Below are positions 46,801 through 59,354 of a stretch of DNA of 64,000 nucleotides, piece after piece. This stretch comes from Valencia hispanica (lineage: Eukaryota > Chordata > Actinopteri > Cyprinodontiformes > Valenciidae), in assembly GCA_963556495.2 (NCBI GenBank), contig OY747707.1:35173371-35237370 (forward strand), in the 5' to 3' direction. Every line of letters starts with the position of its first letter. Position 1 is the stretch's first letter. The notes under the pieces are model-generated. The model was not told the DNA's origin. It did not search any database and worked only from the letters and a program-made list of their open reading frames with translations. The position numbers and the translations under genes are program-made.

Positions 46801-48600
46801 CTCAAGAAAATTATGATAACCTCATGCGTTTTTTTATTTATATTGGATTTTGTGATTGTATGTCATGTTTATAAGGTAGTACTTGAGCTTGAATGACAAT
46901 CAGCTGAACTTTTTGAACAACTTTCTGATATTGAATATACTGTATATTGTAATTTAAAGCTACAGAAACTTTATATGGCTCTCTGGAAAAAAAAACTCAT
47001 AAAAGCTTATGGAGAACATGTGAATCCCACAAAAAAGGTCTCAGAAAAAATGCTGTCATTTACCACTGTTCCATTGAACTTAAGTAGGTTTTAAGAGAGA
47101 TTAAAAAGCACCTAAACTGTGCTTTGTGTGTATGTGCAGATGTGTGTAAGCTGGACTACATGTTGGATACATGAACACAGCGTGGGACTGTGTGGATATA
47201 AGCTTTGTGATCACTCATCCAGAATCCCAATTCTGCTTGGTGGCAAAGCTCAGTGGACTTTCCAGATGGATTATTCCGGGTGACCGACTGTAGGCAAACA
47301 GCAAATTAATGAATTAAGGATGGAGCTAAGATACTTGGATCACTGGGGTTTTTCTGTCACTGCTCTCATTTGAAGGGGAGCTGTCTGGGATGTGCATAAA
47401 AGATGTAGGAAATTGGTTACAAAGGTAAAAATGTGAAGAAATTGAATGAAGAAAGAGCTCCTGCATGAACTACTCAACAGACACATGAACTACTCTACAG
47501 ACACATTTACATATACAAAAGCTTTGGAAAGAAGAACACATTTTGTCTCAAAATTGGTTCCCTAAAGGAAAAGGTTTTTTATTTTTAACCACTAAAAGGA
47601 GTCGAGCCTAAGAAAGAAAGCAAAAAATAGAGAAAAGGAGACTCAAACAAACATCACAACCTTGTGAGTCCCTAAATACTTCTTCTCCTCTATGGGTGAT
47701 AGACTGCTGTACTGAACTGCAGGAGATCTCCATATATTAAGAGTGACCTTCCTTTGTTTTGAAGTCACCTCTCAGCCAGTTTCATTTCAATCCTGATGGT
47801 GCAATAACCTCCCTGTATGATTTCCTTATAAAGTCACCTTACTGTATAGAGAATTTAGTTGCAGACCAAACCATTTCCCGCATGAAATAAGCTGAGCAGT
47901 GAGTTTCTTGATGTCATCTGAGGGAAGATATTAGCAGCAGTTATATTCATTCTTAACCATATCACACAGCAGCACTGCTCAGCTCTGTTGCTCTCTCTAA
48001 GAGCCATGGAAGAGCTGATGGTTTCAACATGAAAAAGGAGAGTGAAATATACTCCTTATGCCTCCTTATTGTCTGATGATGAAACATGTTGATAATCAAG
48101 CTGCTGAAAGTGGAGCTCCAGCTGTGGGACTTTAATAATACACATTTTTGTGAAATAAGAATAAAAAGAAAATGTAAAGTGTTCACTTGTCAGCTAGCTG
48201 CTCATCTGCAAAAAGGCTAAAAAATATATTGAAAGTGAAAGAAAAGCCAAAAGTTAAAACCCCAATGCAAAGTGACAAAGACACACAACAAACAGGAGGA
48301 CTGTGAAAATGTATGATTGATTAACAGAGGTTTACTGTCATTATGCTGTCAGTCTGTGAATGTACGTGTGCTCGTGCACATGAGCATACATGAATCTTCT
48401 TCAGGACCTGCTCTTGTAAGGTTAAATAGAAATTATATCCACTCACAATATACTCAAGTTAAATCAGGTGACATCTGGTTTAGTATTCATAGCTTAAAAG
48501 CAGTCAGTAGAGGCGTAACAATTTCCAGAAAATAAAACATAAGCAAGTGAAAACTATCTGAGCTCCTGTCAGCATGAGACTTTGTCTGGTGAAGTAAGTT
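43833..48600. other. IL1RAPL intron, no other feature recognised
   Basis: Upstream intron of the host gene. Long AT-rich stretches. I saw no Ig2 exon, terminal repeat or long tandem repeat here. Confidence 0.45.
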
Positions 48601-48602
48601 TA

Positions 48603-48816
48603 CAGTAGCTTGCAAAAGTATTCGGCCCCCTTGAACTTTTCCACATTTTGTCACATTACAGCCACAAACATGAATCAATTTTATTGGAATTCCAGGTGAA
48701 AGAACAATACAAAGTAATGTACACGTTAGAAGTGGAACGAAAATCATACATGATTCCAAACATTTTTTACAATTAAATAACTGAAAAGTGGGGTGTGCGT
48801 AATTATTCAGCCCCCT
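48603..48816 (+). repeat. Left terminal inverted repeat of the Tc1 element
   Basis: 214 bp. Its outer and inner ends recur in the right repeat. The outer end is likely bound by the transposase's helix-turn-helix domains. Confidence 0.93.
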
Positions 48817-48971
48817 TTGGTCTGAGTGCAGTCAGTTGCCCATAGACATTGCCTGATGAGTGCTAATGACTAAATAGAGTGCACGTGTGTGTAATCTAAT
48901 GTCAGTACAAATACAGCTGCCCTGTGACGGCCTCAGAGGTTGTCTAAGAGAATGTTGGGAGCAACAACACC

Positions 48972-49991
48972 ATGAAGTCCAAAGAACACACCAGACAGGT
49001 CAGGGATAAAGTTATTGAGAAATTTAAAGCAGGCTTAGGCTACAAAAAGATTTCCCAAGCCTTGAACATCCCACGGAACATTGTTCAAGCGATCAATCAG
49101 AAATGGAAGGAGTATGGCACAACTGTAAACCTACCAAGACAAGGCCGTCCACCTAAACTCACAGGCCGAACAAGGAGAGCGCTGATCAGAAATGCAGCCA
49201 AGAGGCCCATGGTGACTCTGGAGGAGCTGCAGAGATCTACAGCTCAGGTGGGGGCACCTGTCCACAGGACAACTATTAGTCGTGCACTGCACAAAGTTGG
49301 CCTTTATGGAAGAGTGGCAAGAAGAAAGCCATTGTTAAAGGAAAACCATAAGAAGTCCTGTTTGCTGTTTGCCACAAGCCATGTGGGGGACACAGCAAAC
49401 ATGTGGAAGAAGGTGCTCTGGTCAGATGAGACCAAAATGGAACTTATTGGCCAAAATGCAAAAAGCTATGTGTGGCGGAAAACTAACACTGCACATCACT
49501 CTGAACACACCATCCCCACTGTCAAATATGGTGGTGGCAGCATCATGCTCTGGGGGTGCTTCTCTTCAGCAGGGACAGGGAAGCTGGTCAGAGTTGATGG
49601 GAAGATGGATGGAGCCAAATACAGGGCAATCTTGGAAGAAAACCTCTTGGAGTCTGCAAAAGACTTGAGACTGGGGCAGAGGTTCACCTTCCAGCAGGAC
49701 AACGACCTTAAACATAAAGCCAGGGCAACAATGGAATGGTTTAAAACAAAACATATCCATGTGTTAGAATGGCCCAGTCAAAGTCCAGATCTAAATCCAA
49801 TCGAGAATCTGTGGCAAGATCTGAAAGCTGCTGTTCACAAACGCTGTCCATCTAATCTGACTGAGCTGGAGCTGTTTTGCAAAGAAGAATGGGCAAGAAT
49901 TTCAGTCTCTAGATGTGCAAAGCTGGTTGAGACATACCCTAAAAGACTGGCAGCTGTAATTGCAGCAAAAGGTGGTTCTACAAAGTTTTGA
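48972..49991 (+). CDS. Tc1-type DD34E transposase, open frame
   Basis: 339 codons from the ATG to TGA with no break, the usual length for fish Tc1 transposases (about 340). Residues 1-110 form two helix-turn-helix DNA-binding units (YKKISQALNIPRNIV and VTLEELQRSTAQVG) joined by a GRPPKLT basic hook. The catalytic triad is visible: Asp152 in WSDETK, Asp243 in QQDND and Glu278 in NPIENLW. The last two are separated by 34 residues (DD34E). The GGG segment (KYGGGSIMLWGCF) is present. The enzyme cuts and pastes at TA. Residue 246 is Leu where many relatives have Pro (NDPKH). Whether it is active is unknown. It could supply transposase to other copies of this subfamily. Confidence 0.93.
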   Translation: MKSKEHTRQVRDKVIEKFKAGLGYKKISQALNIPRNIVQAINQKWKEYGTTVNLPRQGRPPKLTGRTRRALIRNAAKRPMVTLEELQRSTAQVGAPVHRTTISRALHKVGLYGRVARRKPLLKENHKKSCLLFATSHVGDTANMWKKVLWSDETKMELIGQNAKSYVWRKTNTAHHSEHTIPTVKYGGGSIMLWGCFSSAGTGKLVRVDGKMDGAKYRAILEENLLESAKDLRLGQRFTFQQDNDLKHKARATMEWFKTKHIHVLEWPSQSPDLNPIENLWQDLKAAVHKRCPSNLTELELFCKEEWARISVSRCAKLVETYPKRLAAVIAAKGGSTKF

Positions 49992-49994
49992 CTC

Positions 49995-50208
49995 AGGGGG
50001 CTGAATAATTACGCACACCCCACTTTTCAGTTATTTATTTGCAAAAAATGTTTGGAATCATGTATGATTTTCGTTCCACTTCTCACGTGTACACCACTTT
50101 GTATTGGTCTTTCACGTGGAATTCCAATAAAATTGATTCATGTTTGTGGCTGTAATGTGACAAAATGTGAAAAAGTTCAAGGGGGCCGAATACTTTTGCA
50201 AGCCATTG
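49995..50208 (-). repeat. Right terminal inverted repeat of the Tc1 element
   Basis: Reverse complement of the left repeat with about ten mismatches. It starts three bases after the transposase stop codon. Confidence 0.93.
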
Positions 50209-50280
50209 TGTGCCATTATTCTGAGCCTCACATATGTAGGTGCTACTTGACATTGTGTACTTATGTTTGAGCTCCTTTTA

Positions 50281-50507
50281 CATAATATTTTGTCAGGGTT
50301 TGTTAATTTGTTTATTTGTCTGTTAGCAACAATAATTCAAAAAGAAGGATTTTGATCAAATTTACCGGAAATGTCTGCCGCGGGACCAGGGACGGGTATT
50401 TAGACTTTAGGGGTGATCCGGATCACCGTCTCAAGTGGGGACAGAGGGTGAAGGTCTATGCTCTATGGGTACTTTTGTAGTTTGAATTAAGAAACGAGGA
50501 AGTTCTG
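50281..50507. other. Unclassified, possible interspersed repeat
   Basis: Contains GTTTATTTGTCTGTTAGCAA and GGGGTGATCCGGATCACC, a phrase I associate with a common fish repeat but cannot name. GGTGATCCGGATCACC (about 50412-50427) is a perfect 16-bp palindrome. Confidence 0.3.
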
Positions 50508-50640
50508 GACTGTTGCGACCTATCCAGTGTGTACCCTGCCTCTCATTCTACGGAGACAGGCACCATTCTCCCCAAGACCTTGTAGAAGAAGCTGGCGGGC
50601 GGGCGGACGGACGGACGGACGGATGGACGGATGGATGGAT
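50508..50640 (+). repeat. SINE S1 3' part with expanded GGAC/GGAT tail
   Basis: The body TTGCGACCTATCCAGTGTGT and ACCCTGCCTCTCATTCTACG, then AGACAGGCACCATTCTCCCC, matches S1 on the plus strand, followed by a tail of (GGAC)n and (GGAT)n units at about 50598-50640. The head is missing. Confidence 0.6.
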
Positions 50641-50790
50641 TTGCCCCCCCGTCACATGTCGGTGTGTCCATAAGCATGGCACTAAACCCCAAGCTAGCTT
50701 CCAAGCTGTATGTTGGTGTATAAATGTGAGCGGCATCAGTATGACTATGGAAGCGCTATATAAATTCAGTCCATTAACCTTTTATAACGC
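50641..50790 (+). repeat. SINE-like S2, 3' part
   Basis: ACTAAACCCCAAGC, then GGTGTATAAATGTGAGCGGC, ATCAGTATGACTATGGAAGC, GCTATATAAATTCAGTCCAT. The same order is found at 19040-19175. It lies directly against the S1 tail. Confidence 0.6.
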
Positions 50791-53700
50791 AGCTAAACCT
50801 TCTGGGCCGTCGTATCAACAGGCCACTACAACTTAGTCTTTTGTGTGACTGTATTTCTGGTTACAGATAGACAATAAAGGCACTGACAAGATAGGAGGCT
50901 GGCATTAGATTAGTAAATTACTGTTTTTAAAGGAATCTGGACCATATTTGAGCATATTACTTAGATTGATAAAACCTGAACTTGATATTTCTACACTGTA
51001 GAACTTTGCTTCCAAAGCACAGTTTTAGAATCACAAGATTTTTATTAGATTTGTGAAAACACAAAAGAGAGAATTTTAAATGTTTTTTGTGTCAAGATTA
51101 CCTTATTGAAACTAAACCAGAAAATGCAGAATATTCAAACGTAGAAATATCCTATAATGATTGTAGATTCTTTAAAACACAATTTTTGAAATGTGAAATT
51201 TGTAAATGCAAAATAGTGAGGGTATATTTTGTGTCACCAAAATTTCATTCAAATAATTGATTTTTGTTAAGGAAATATCGTGCATCATCTCAATTAGTGA
51301 GCTAATGAATTGTTACGCCTCTTACAATAACTATGTCTCCAGTAATGTCTTTGTATCTAAGAATGCAGATAGCAGATAGCCCTTCAATTTCAGGAGTCAT
51401 CTCAATCGACGGTCATTGTTATTTTTCTTCTTCTGCTTGTGATCTCAATCACTATTTTGTTGGATGTTTTGCCGCACCTTATGAATGTAATGTAAATCGT
51501 TGTGCACCTCCAGTGTGGTCACAAAAGTCTGATCTGAACCTTAATGGGCATGTGAAGATATCTACAACGGCATCACAATGGCTTTTCTGTTCATTAATTT
51601 TCCATCGTACAATTTATTATATTGATCTAGTTAGACTCGTAGATGCTAAAATGATAGAGTGCAATCACCAAGTCTCATTGGTGACTCTTCTGTCTGCAGG
51701 CTTCCCCTCAGTGCAGATTTAAGTACATTTCTTTCCTAAAACATAAAATTCCTTGACTTGTACTGTCAGTGGATGCCTAATGCTATAAATATTTTCAATG
51801 CCACGTAACTGGATTTTTATAGTCTAAAAGACAACCTCATTAAGTCAGGCTTTCAAACTTCAAAAAGAATAACATTTTATGGAAAATGATGAAGCATAAT
51901 AAGGAGTTCAGTTAAAAGGCATGGAAATGTGAACATTGTTTGAAAGAAATAAGAAGCATAAGCATTAGAAGAATAATATATGTATTTTATGTGAAGGACA
52001 GTGAACAGTAAGAAGCAATACAGCAAAAGATAAAAGAGAGGCAGAGGTACCTATACACAATTTATTGGTCTCCCTTTGTCCATCATAGTTGAGCAGAAAA
52101 ATGAAAACACTACAACAAACTCACCAGCACAAATGTGTATTTGCACATGAGAAGACGTAGATTTTAATAATTTTAATTTGCCAGAAAAAATACAAAAGTC
52201 TTTCAGCTCTTTTAATGTGGCAGTAAAGGAAAATCCAGATTTTAAACTAACAGAAAATAAACACAAACATTAAACACTTAGTGTGCACACGATTGATACA
52301 ACTACAGTTGCTGTTTTTCTCTTCTCATTCACCTGCACAGCCAAGAACAAAGCCACTACACAGTAGACATGTGAAACACTTCCCCAATCGTCTCTTGGTC
52401 GATACTGGTGTGTGTGAAATATAGTACGCAGCACTCAGATGTGTTACAGTTGCTCTATGCCAAATAACCTACCTTTAGAGCAAAGATCAAGCGCAAAAAA
52501 AGACTTCAGTCTGTTATTAGAAGCTTTGAATGTACAATATTTCTAATGCAATAGCATAAAAAAACACTATTCAAAACTCAGCAGGGAATTATTTGCTGCA
52601 AGACTTGTAAGAGTGTGCTCAAGAGAGAGAACACATCTCAATGTTGTGAAAGAAAGATTGTGAACCTACATATGTAAAATGTAAACATAAAAGAAGGCGG
52701 GAAAGAAATAACACAAGCAAGACAGGGCTAAGCCCAGAGAGAGTTACATAAGAGTCAATCATGTGAGAAGACGTGCAACTAGGACAGAATTTGAACCTAA
52801 AATATGCGTAAATATTTTTTTTTTCTGTGTTTCAAAAGTAAATACCTTCTTTTACCAATAAATTATCCCTAATAAAATGTAGGCACTTCAATGTAAAAAT
52901 AACAAAGATCTATTGGGAATTTGTAAAGTTCTTAAACATCTGCCTGACAGTTACAGATGTAGAAAGTTTCTGTAAAAAAAAAAGAAGTAATTCCTGGCTT
53001 TGATTTGATCTTAAAATGTAAACTGCATTACGTTTATATGACATAACAAACAACAGTATAATAATTCTATTTTCTCTAACCCACTCACTTATAATGATGT
53101 TAGGGATGACAGTGATTTTTATTTTCTTCCCCTGGAGTTTCTGGAAATCTTTATGGAGTTTTTATAAAGCTCCTATGATGTTCTACCAACACTTCACCTG
53201 AAACATGCAAACCTTTACCATTTATCTGTAGAAGTGTAGCTACAAAATGCAGGCAGAACATGTGCATCTTGCTTCTGTTGAGGATATTTGCTGAAGGAGT
53301 TTACAGGATAGCCAGGCTAATCTTAGCTTTGGTTTTCTGTTTTGATTTGACTCTGAAAATTCCGCTTGTAAAACGTTTTCCTCGCAGTTCAATTAATCCT
53401 TTGTGGACTATTCTTAAAGGAAGAGTTGTTCTCTTGCATCATAAGGAAAGTGCTTCGACTTGAACCTTGTAATTCTCAACTGTTTAGCTTTACAGGAGCG
53501 AGCTGGGCTAAGTTCAGATCTCATACAGTTGTTCTGAGAAAGGCATGGGCATAGGACTAGCAAGTCAAAAGTAAAGAGCATACAGACACTTACATAGATA
53601 GAAAAATCCAGATTTGTTGTATCACAGCATTTTTGAATCAAACAAGGTAAAGTCCATTCATGTTAAGTAAGTTTTTATAATTACTTTTACTATTTTCCTG

Positions 53701-56700
53701 CTTCCATGTATGTGTGTAAATAAAGACAAAACATAAGAACAAATACATGCAGCTTAAAAAATATATTTGTTGACAAACAACATTTTCAAGAATAATAAGA
53801 AAATAGTAAAGAAATATTCACTGTTTGTCCAAAAATTCATACAGATTTAACCGTTTAAAAATCGAATTTCGTCCAGACAACAAACTGTAGCCTCTCTTAC
53901 AATAAATACAGCTACCATTCTTTGCATTTTTTCTTTATAATCCATTTTGCTTTATCTCTCTTTGACTAACCGTGTCTCTCTTTTAAATCACCGCCTATAC
54001 ATTTGTCTTTAGAGAAGGGGACAGGTAACATACACAATACCAGAATGCACTTCTGTGTGACATCTGTAAGTATTCTGTGATGTCAAAATTCTATAATTTC
54101 CTCAGAGTTTTCAACATCATAGAAATCATTTGGCTAGAACTTTGGTCAGGCATATAGGAAAATAAACAGAACATCATAAAATATAGGAAATACATTGAGT
54201 AAGGAAAAGCACGAGAAAATCTCTTGCAATCAAAGTCTGTCTAGATGATGAGTTCAACCAGGTTTTTGATTAAATGGGTTTTGTGTCCTATGTGAGTTAA
54301 ACCTCCAACTTTATCACAATTTTCATCTCTCACTGTATTTTTTATCTACTTTAGAAATATTCTCCTCTTACACTATCATCCTTTCCTCATATTTGGTCAT
54401 GGAACATTATATTTAACATTTCAGTAATCCTGGTCTTCCTCAGCTTCACTTTGCCTGCACTGAATCCAGCCTGTGCCTTCACCTCTCCTTGGCAGCATGC
54501 ACAATGCAGTATGTGTACCTGTGTGGTGTATCCTAGAAAATATCAGTCTTGAACTTTAATGTTTCATAATGGTTAGAGATTACGCTACACTGTTCTTCCA
54601 TTATGGCACAGCTTACAGACAGAGCGCTCAGATTCAATAATGCAGGTCACTGCTCGCATATGACTGCCAGACCGTAACCTTAACGCAAACCTGAGTATAA
54701 CACATGCCCACCAGTGCACACAAACATTTGCACATCCTGAAGATGCACACATACACAGCTGAAAAACATGTGTTGTCTGACAGGTCTGCACACTACACAA
54801 CCAAACAGTGCAAACACCTTCCTGTCGGCCTCAGATAACAAAACCCAGTGGTAAAGTGGTGAGAAAGGAGACACTTCTACTAAATAAAAGATCAAAATAT
54901 ACAACAAATCCCCACATGGAGTTTATGCAGATAGCCAGAGCAAAAAAAAACAACAACAAAAAACCCCAACAAAAAACAAGGGAAATGTGACACAGGCACG
55001 AAAAAATGCAGAAAAAAGCTGACCATTAAAGCGTCCAATAGCTAATCTTACAGAGAATTAGCTCGTAATCAGCTCTGATCTCAATGGGTGATTCGGAGGA
55101 AACCCCTGGTGACCTGATATCCATTCTGTCACTCTGTTGGAGCAATAGCATAAAGCCAACCCAGTCAACTGCAGCAGAGAGCCAAGGCAGGTGATACAAA
55201 CCTGAGGGACAGGATTAACACAGTCCTGGCATATCACAGCCAGCATGCCCTGTGCAAAATCCCTCTGGAAGGTTACATTTATTTGTCCTTTTTTTCTCCC
55301 TTGCTGCTATTCTGCCCACCAGCCTCAGGTCTGTCCAGGTGTGTAAACACAGTGGCAGTGCCAGTGAGCTACCTGAATATGAGGCAGAGATTTTCATGAA
55401 GCAGCAGAGGAACAGACAGTCAGGCTGCGGGGTCACCTCACCACCATCTGCTCCATCAGCTCCCTTTGACCTGTCTCCACAACAACCTCAGCAGCTCAAC
55501 TGTTTTTCACCCTCAGCTATACATATTAACTATTAAAGAAAAGGTACAAAACAGACTCAGATATGCAAAAATAACCCTGAATTCTACATTTATTTAATTA
55601 TTGTGTAATGCTATTTCACTCCTGAAAAAAACTTGCATGCTAAAAGAAGATCATCTATTTTCCTCTTTTGGAAAATCAGTGCTTCATGTGTTGTTGTTTT
55701 TTCAACAAATCCCAATAAAACATAAAATGTGCCTATATTTCTCCCATTTAACTATTGAAGTCTCCATGTAAGATAACATTTTTCTTTGAGCTTCAGATTT
55801 CCTATCTCCAAATTCTTACTATTCTGTGTCTGTGTTATTACACAGTAACATTTAAATCTAATCATAACAATGTCAGCCACTATGGCTTTAAAGTGAATTT
55901 AGAGGGAGGCAATGTCTTTCTGCCTCTCGTTGTTTGTCTCTTTTTATAGCTCAATTAATTAAAAAATAACAGCTTTTCACACCAGCAAAACCCAACTTCA
56001 ATTAGGCTTTGATGTAGTACTTCAAATTTAAACAGTTATGCGCTGAAAAAAACATGAGCCAAATAGTACAAACCAAGCAATCAGAAACTACACAGATAAT
56101 AAAACATCTGCAGGGAAGCTTGTGTTTGTGGTTTGTATTTTTCTGTTTGAAATGATGACTACTGTTTGTCTTATGACATTTATGAATGTCATTTATGAAA
56201 GCCATAAAGGTGTCGTTCTTCAGTTCTTATTATAAGTAAAGATTATTTGTAAGGAGTGGCTTGGCAGAAAGAAAATCAAGTTCCTTTGAACGAATGTTGG
56301 TAGTACATTATATTGACGATTGATGGTCCCAATTAGTCAATATTTCACCACAATGAGTTAAGTCCATATTCCTAAGTTTAGCAAGTTGACATTCAATGTC
56401 AACTAGTTGGGATAGACTGAATTATAATCAGGACACAATTCCAGTAAAGTATCTTTAATTCAACTATGTTTCTATTAATGGTGATAGAAAGAAAAGTTTA
56501 AAATTCAGACACAACAGACTTCTTATTTAGAGTCACTTTCAAATCATTTGTAATTTTACGCTCAAATTCAATAAAATCTTGACTTTATTTAGCAATAGTG
56601 TCAGAGGATAAAACCTTTGCAACAATTTCCTCCAGACAGAATGTTGCATAATGTTGCCACAGTGAGCTAGCGTCAGTTCAAGCTACTAAATTTAAAAACA

Positions 56701-58842
56701 GCATCCTTAATGCTAAAGTTCACAGAAAATGTTAATGTCATTGCTTTTCTGCTCATCCATTTAAACAGCAAATTTCTTCTTCTGGGCACTGGCAGCGTTG
56801 TTTTTCACTCAAACAGCAAAGGTAGAAAAAAATAAAATGGCAGAAAACTTTAGTTGGGGAAAGGCGAAAAAAAGACATTAAACACATACTGAGTTCTGGC
56901 ATGAGAAGTCCCACTAATGCTACAGCACGCCTGGCCTTTGCCAAATTCTAATTAGAGATTCATTAGTCTTATCTGTGAATATGCCCACAAGATGTTCACA
57001 TACGTGCTCGCTCATAACACTCTAAGTTATAAATACACAGTCACACTTACATAGACAACCGCATACCAAAACATATAATGTGCTCTGGTATTTAGACAGT
57101 AAGATTGCATACTGTTACACAAACACTCTGAATGGGGAGAAGCAATCATTAGGATGACACATCTAATGGACTAAACTGACCTTGAGAGATGTTTCACCAG
57201 CTGCCTGAAGTGAAGCTGTTCAAATAACACATGGTGCCAGACAAAGGTCTGCGAATCACGTGTTTATTTTCTTCTCCTTATTCAAAAGCCTAACAATGTT
57301 CTTCTGTCTCAGCCTTCAAAGACAGATGGAGATCATTAGCTTTTCTCTCCCCCCTCCAATCTACGATCTGTCAAGTCCCAACCACCAGTGCTCTTCATCT
57401 TGCCTTTTCCTTCATCCACCTCCTATATTTGCCCCTCACTCACAGTCTCTGTCCATCCCGTTCTACACAGATTTATATCCAGAGGTTTCAGACTCTGCCA
57501 GAATCTTACAAGTTTAACAAGTACTTCATCACTCATGTCAGAAGTAGTTACAGGAGTCATGACACACACTTCTCCAGACAGCAGGAATTGATGAGAAGCC
57601 ATTAGACTCCGCTGATCCTACAGTGAATGAGAAGGCCTTCATCAAAGCTTTACTCTAGTGCCATGACATAAAACCTCTGAAATGTTTTGGTGTATTTTGA
57701 CTTGTACAATAAGAGAAAATATGTTTTTTTCTGACCAGGAAGGTTCAGAATGATCACAATTATCCTAGGTATTAGTCTTTCAATGTCTTTTAATGAATCT
57801 CTGTCATTGTTGATAGAATTAAGAGGCACAATTAACTTGTAATTAATTTGTTATTCTATTAGTGTGAGCCCTTGGTCAACAGCATCCCCAATCTGCATCC
57901 AGAGTCTCCACGGTAACCAGTTGTTGTAGTCTGAGCGGATGGGTAGCTATAGTCTCCACCATATCTGTGCTGGATCTTGTTATAGTTTAGTGATGCCAAA
58001 ATCCTGGAATTTTGCAGCAGGTCCATCACACCCTTCCAGTCTGCAAGGATGTTAGCTGCTAACAGGGCTACAACATTACCCTAAACGTAGACTTTGTTAT
58101 GAAGCTTGTCAAAGACAAAAACAGAGCACTATATTACTTTATAGTGTGTGTTTGTGTATACTTTTATCAAAAATACTTTTCCCTTGTTACCCAAGACACA
58201 AACAGGGGTAAAAAGTGGTGCTTTTGTTTTATGTTGGTCCAAAGTAAGTACCACCTGGCAAATAACTCTGCTGCCCGGCCTAAGTCTCAAAGTCCATAGT
58301 GTTCCCTTCACTTGGTCGGTTTGGTAAGCTGGTCGGTCTCCTCAACAAGTGGACTTGGATCTTCTCCACAATGACAAATGAGCAATAATTTTTTTATACA
58401 TACTCAAAGGTTTTTATAATCCTTCTCAAAAGTGGAAAAACACCCCACAACATATCTATGAGGCCAAAAATAAATATACTGGAAAGATGTGCCAAAAGTG
58501 GGAAGATCCACACAGATCTTTAGCTTTTTGTTTTAGCGTTTCCATCAAACCTTCACCACGAATTACATAGACAAATCAAACCCTAGAAGGAAATTATCTT
58601 AAAGCTGTCAAATAGTAGGGTTGACAGTAGATACAATAATTTCTCAGTTGTTAGTGCATGCATTATTAGTTGACCACTAGAATTCGGCAAAGACAAAAAA
58701 AAAAAACACTGGTCTTGAGTTGCCCAAGTAAGCAAGAGTTTACACAAAACTTAAAAACATCAAACTAAAGATAATGTTCAGCATGTATAGATTATGCAAA
58801 ATTCAATGCAATGTGATTCTTGACCAAAAAGTGTTGCTTGCA
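50791..58842. other. IL1RAPL intron, no feature recognised over 8 kb
   Basis: The longest stretch without a supported element. Frames are short and lack family motifs, and I saw no terminal repeats or long tandem arrays. Older, unrecognisable repeats may well be present. Confidence 0.45.
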
Positions 58843-58963
58843 TGTAAGAAAACATAATAGCATGATAAAATTTTACTGAATAAGCTCTGTTCATTTTGTA
58901 CATCATCAATATTCTACACAGCTTATTCAGTAAAATTTTATCATGCAATTATGTTTTCTTACA
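58843..58963. repeat. Long inverted repeat (44-bp arms, 33-bp spacer)
   Basis: TGTAAGAAAACATAAT, then GCATGATAAAATTTTACTGA at 58843-58886 returns as its reverse complement at 58920-58963 with one mismatch in 44. It begins 169 bp and ends 49 bp before the LTR element. No target duplication was seen. Confidence 0.9.
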
Positions 58964-59011
58964 TTTTTATATCTTCTTTTGTGGATTAATTTGTCTCATT
59001 ACGAAGTATCC

Positions 59012-59307
59012 TGTCAGGAGGTGTGTGGAGTATGGACCCAAACGCACTCGCTGAAGTAAGGTGCAGGATGTTAATTACAGGAGGAGGTGATGATGATGGT
59101 GAAGACGGCAGGAACGGAGATACTGGACCTCGGGCAGGGATGGAAGACAGCAGGAAGACGACACACCATGGAGATAGAGACTATTACTAATGATCCGGCA
59201 CTGAGTGAAGGGAAGTGATGGGTAATAAAGGCAGGAGGTGAGTAGGATCAGGTGTGAATGATTTGAGACAGGTGCAGACAATGAGGAGTGAGTAGGGCAG
59301 CGTGACA
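59012..59307 (-). repeat. 3' LTR
   Basis: 296 bp, TGTCA...TGACA, nearly identical to the partner at 60742. It has one fewer ATG/GAT unit in the GATGATGATGG run. Confidence 0.93.
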
Positions 59308-59323
59308 GGACCCCCCCCCTTTA
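59308..59323 (-). promoter_or_regulatory. Polypurine tract of the LTR element
   Basis: On the minus strand AAAGGGGGGGGGTCC directly precedes the 3' LTR, the expected position for plus-strand priming in LTR retrotransposons. Confidence 0.8.
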
Positions 59324-59354
59324 AAGGCGGATTCCAGACGCCGTGGAGAGAGGA

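Larger units (their letters stand above)
48603..50208 (+). mobile_element. Complete Tc1-like transposon
   Basis: 1,606 bp with inverted terminal repeats of 214 bp (48603-48816 and 49995-50208) that differ at about ten positions. The left end CAGTAGCTTGCAAAAGTAT is preceded by TA (48601-48602). The right end, read inward, is CAATGGCTTGCAAAAGTAT and is followed by TG, so the right TA has mutated. The long repeats carry the inner motif GGGGTGTGCGTAATTATTCA. One open transposase lies between them. This is by far the best-preserved DNA transposon in the window. Confidence 0.95.

Noticed and set aside
51333..51722. A 129-codon open frame
   Set aside because: No recognisable motifs, no splice or promoter context, and length is possible by chance in AT-rich DNA.
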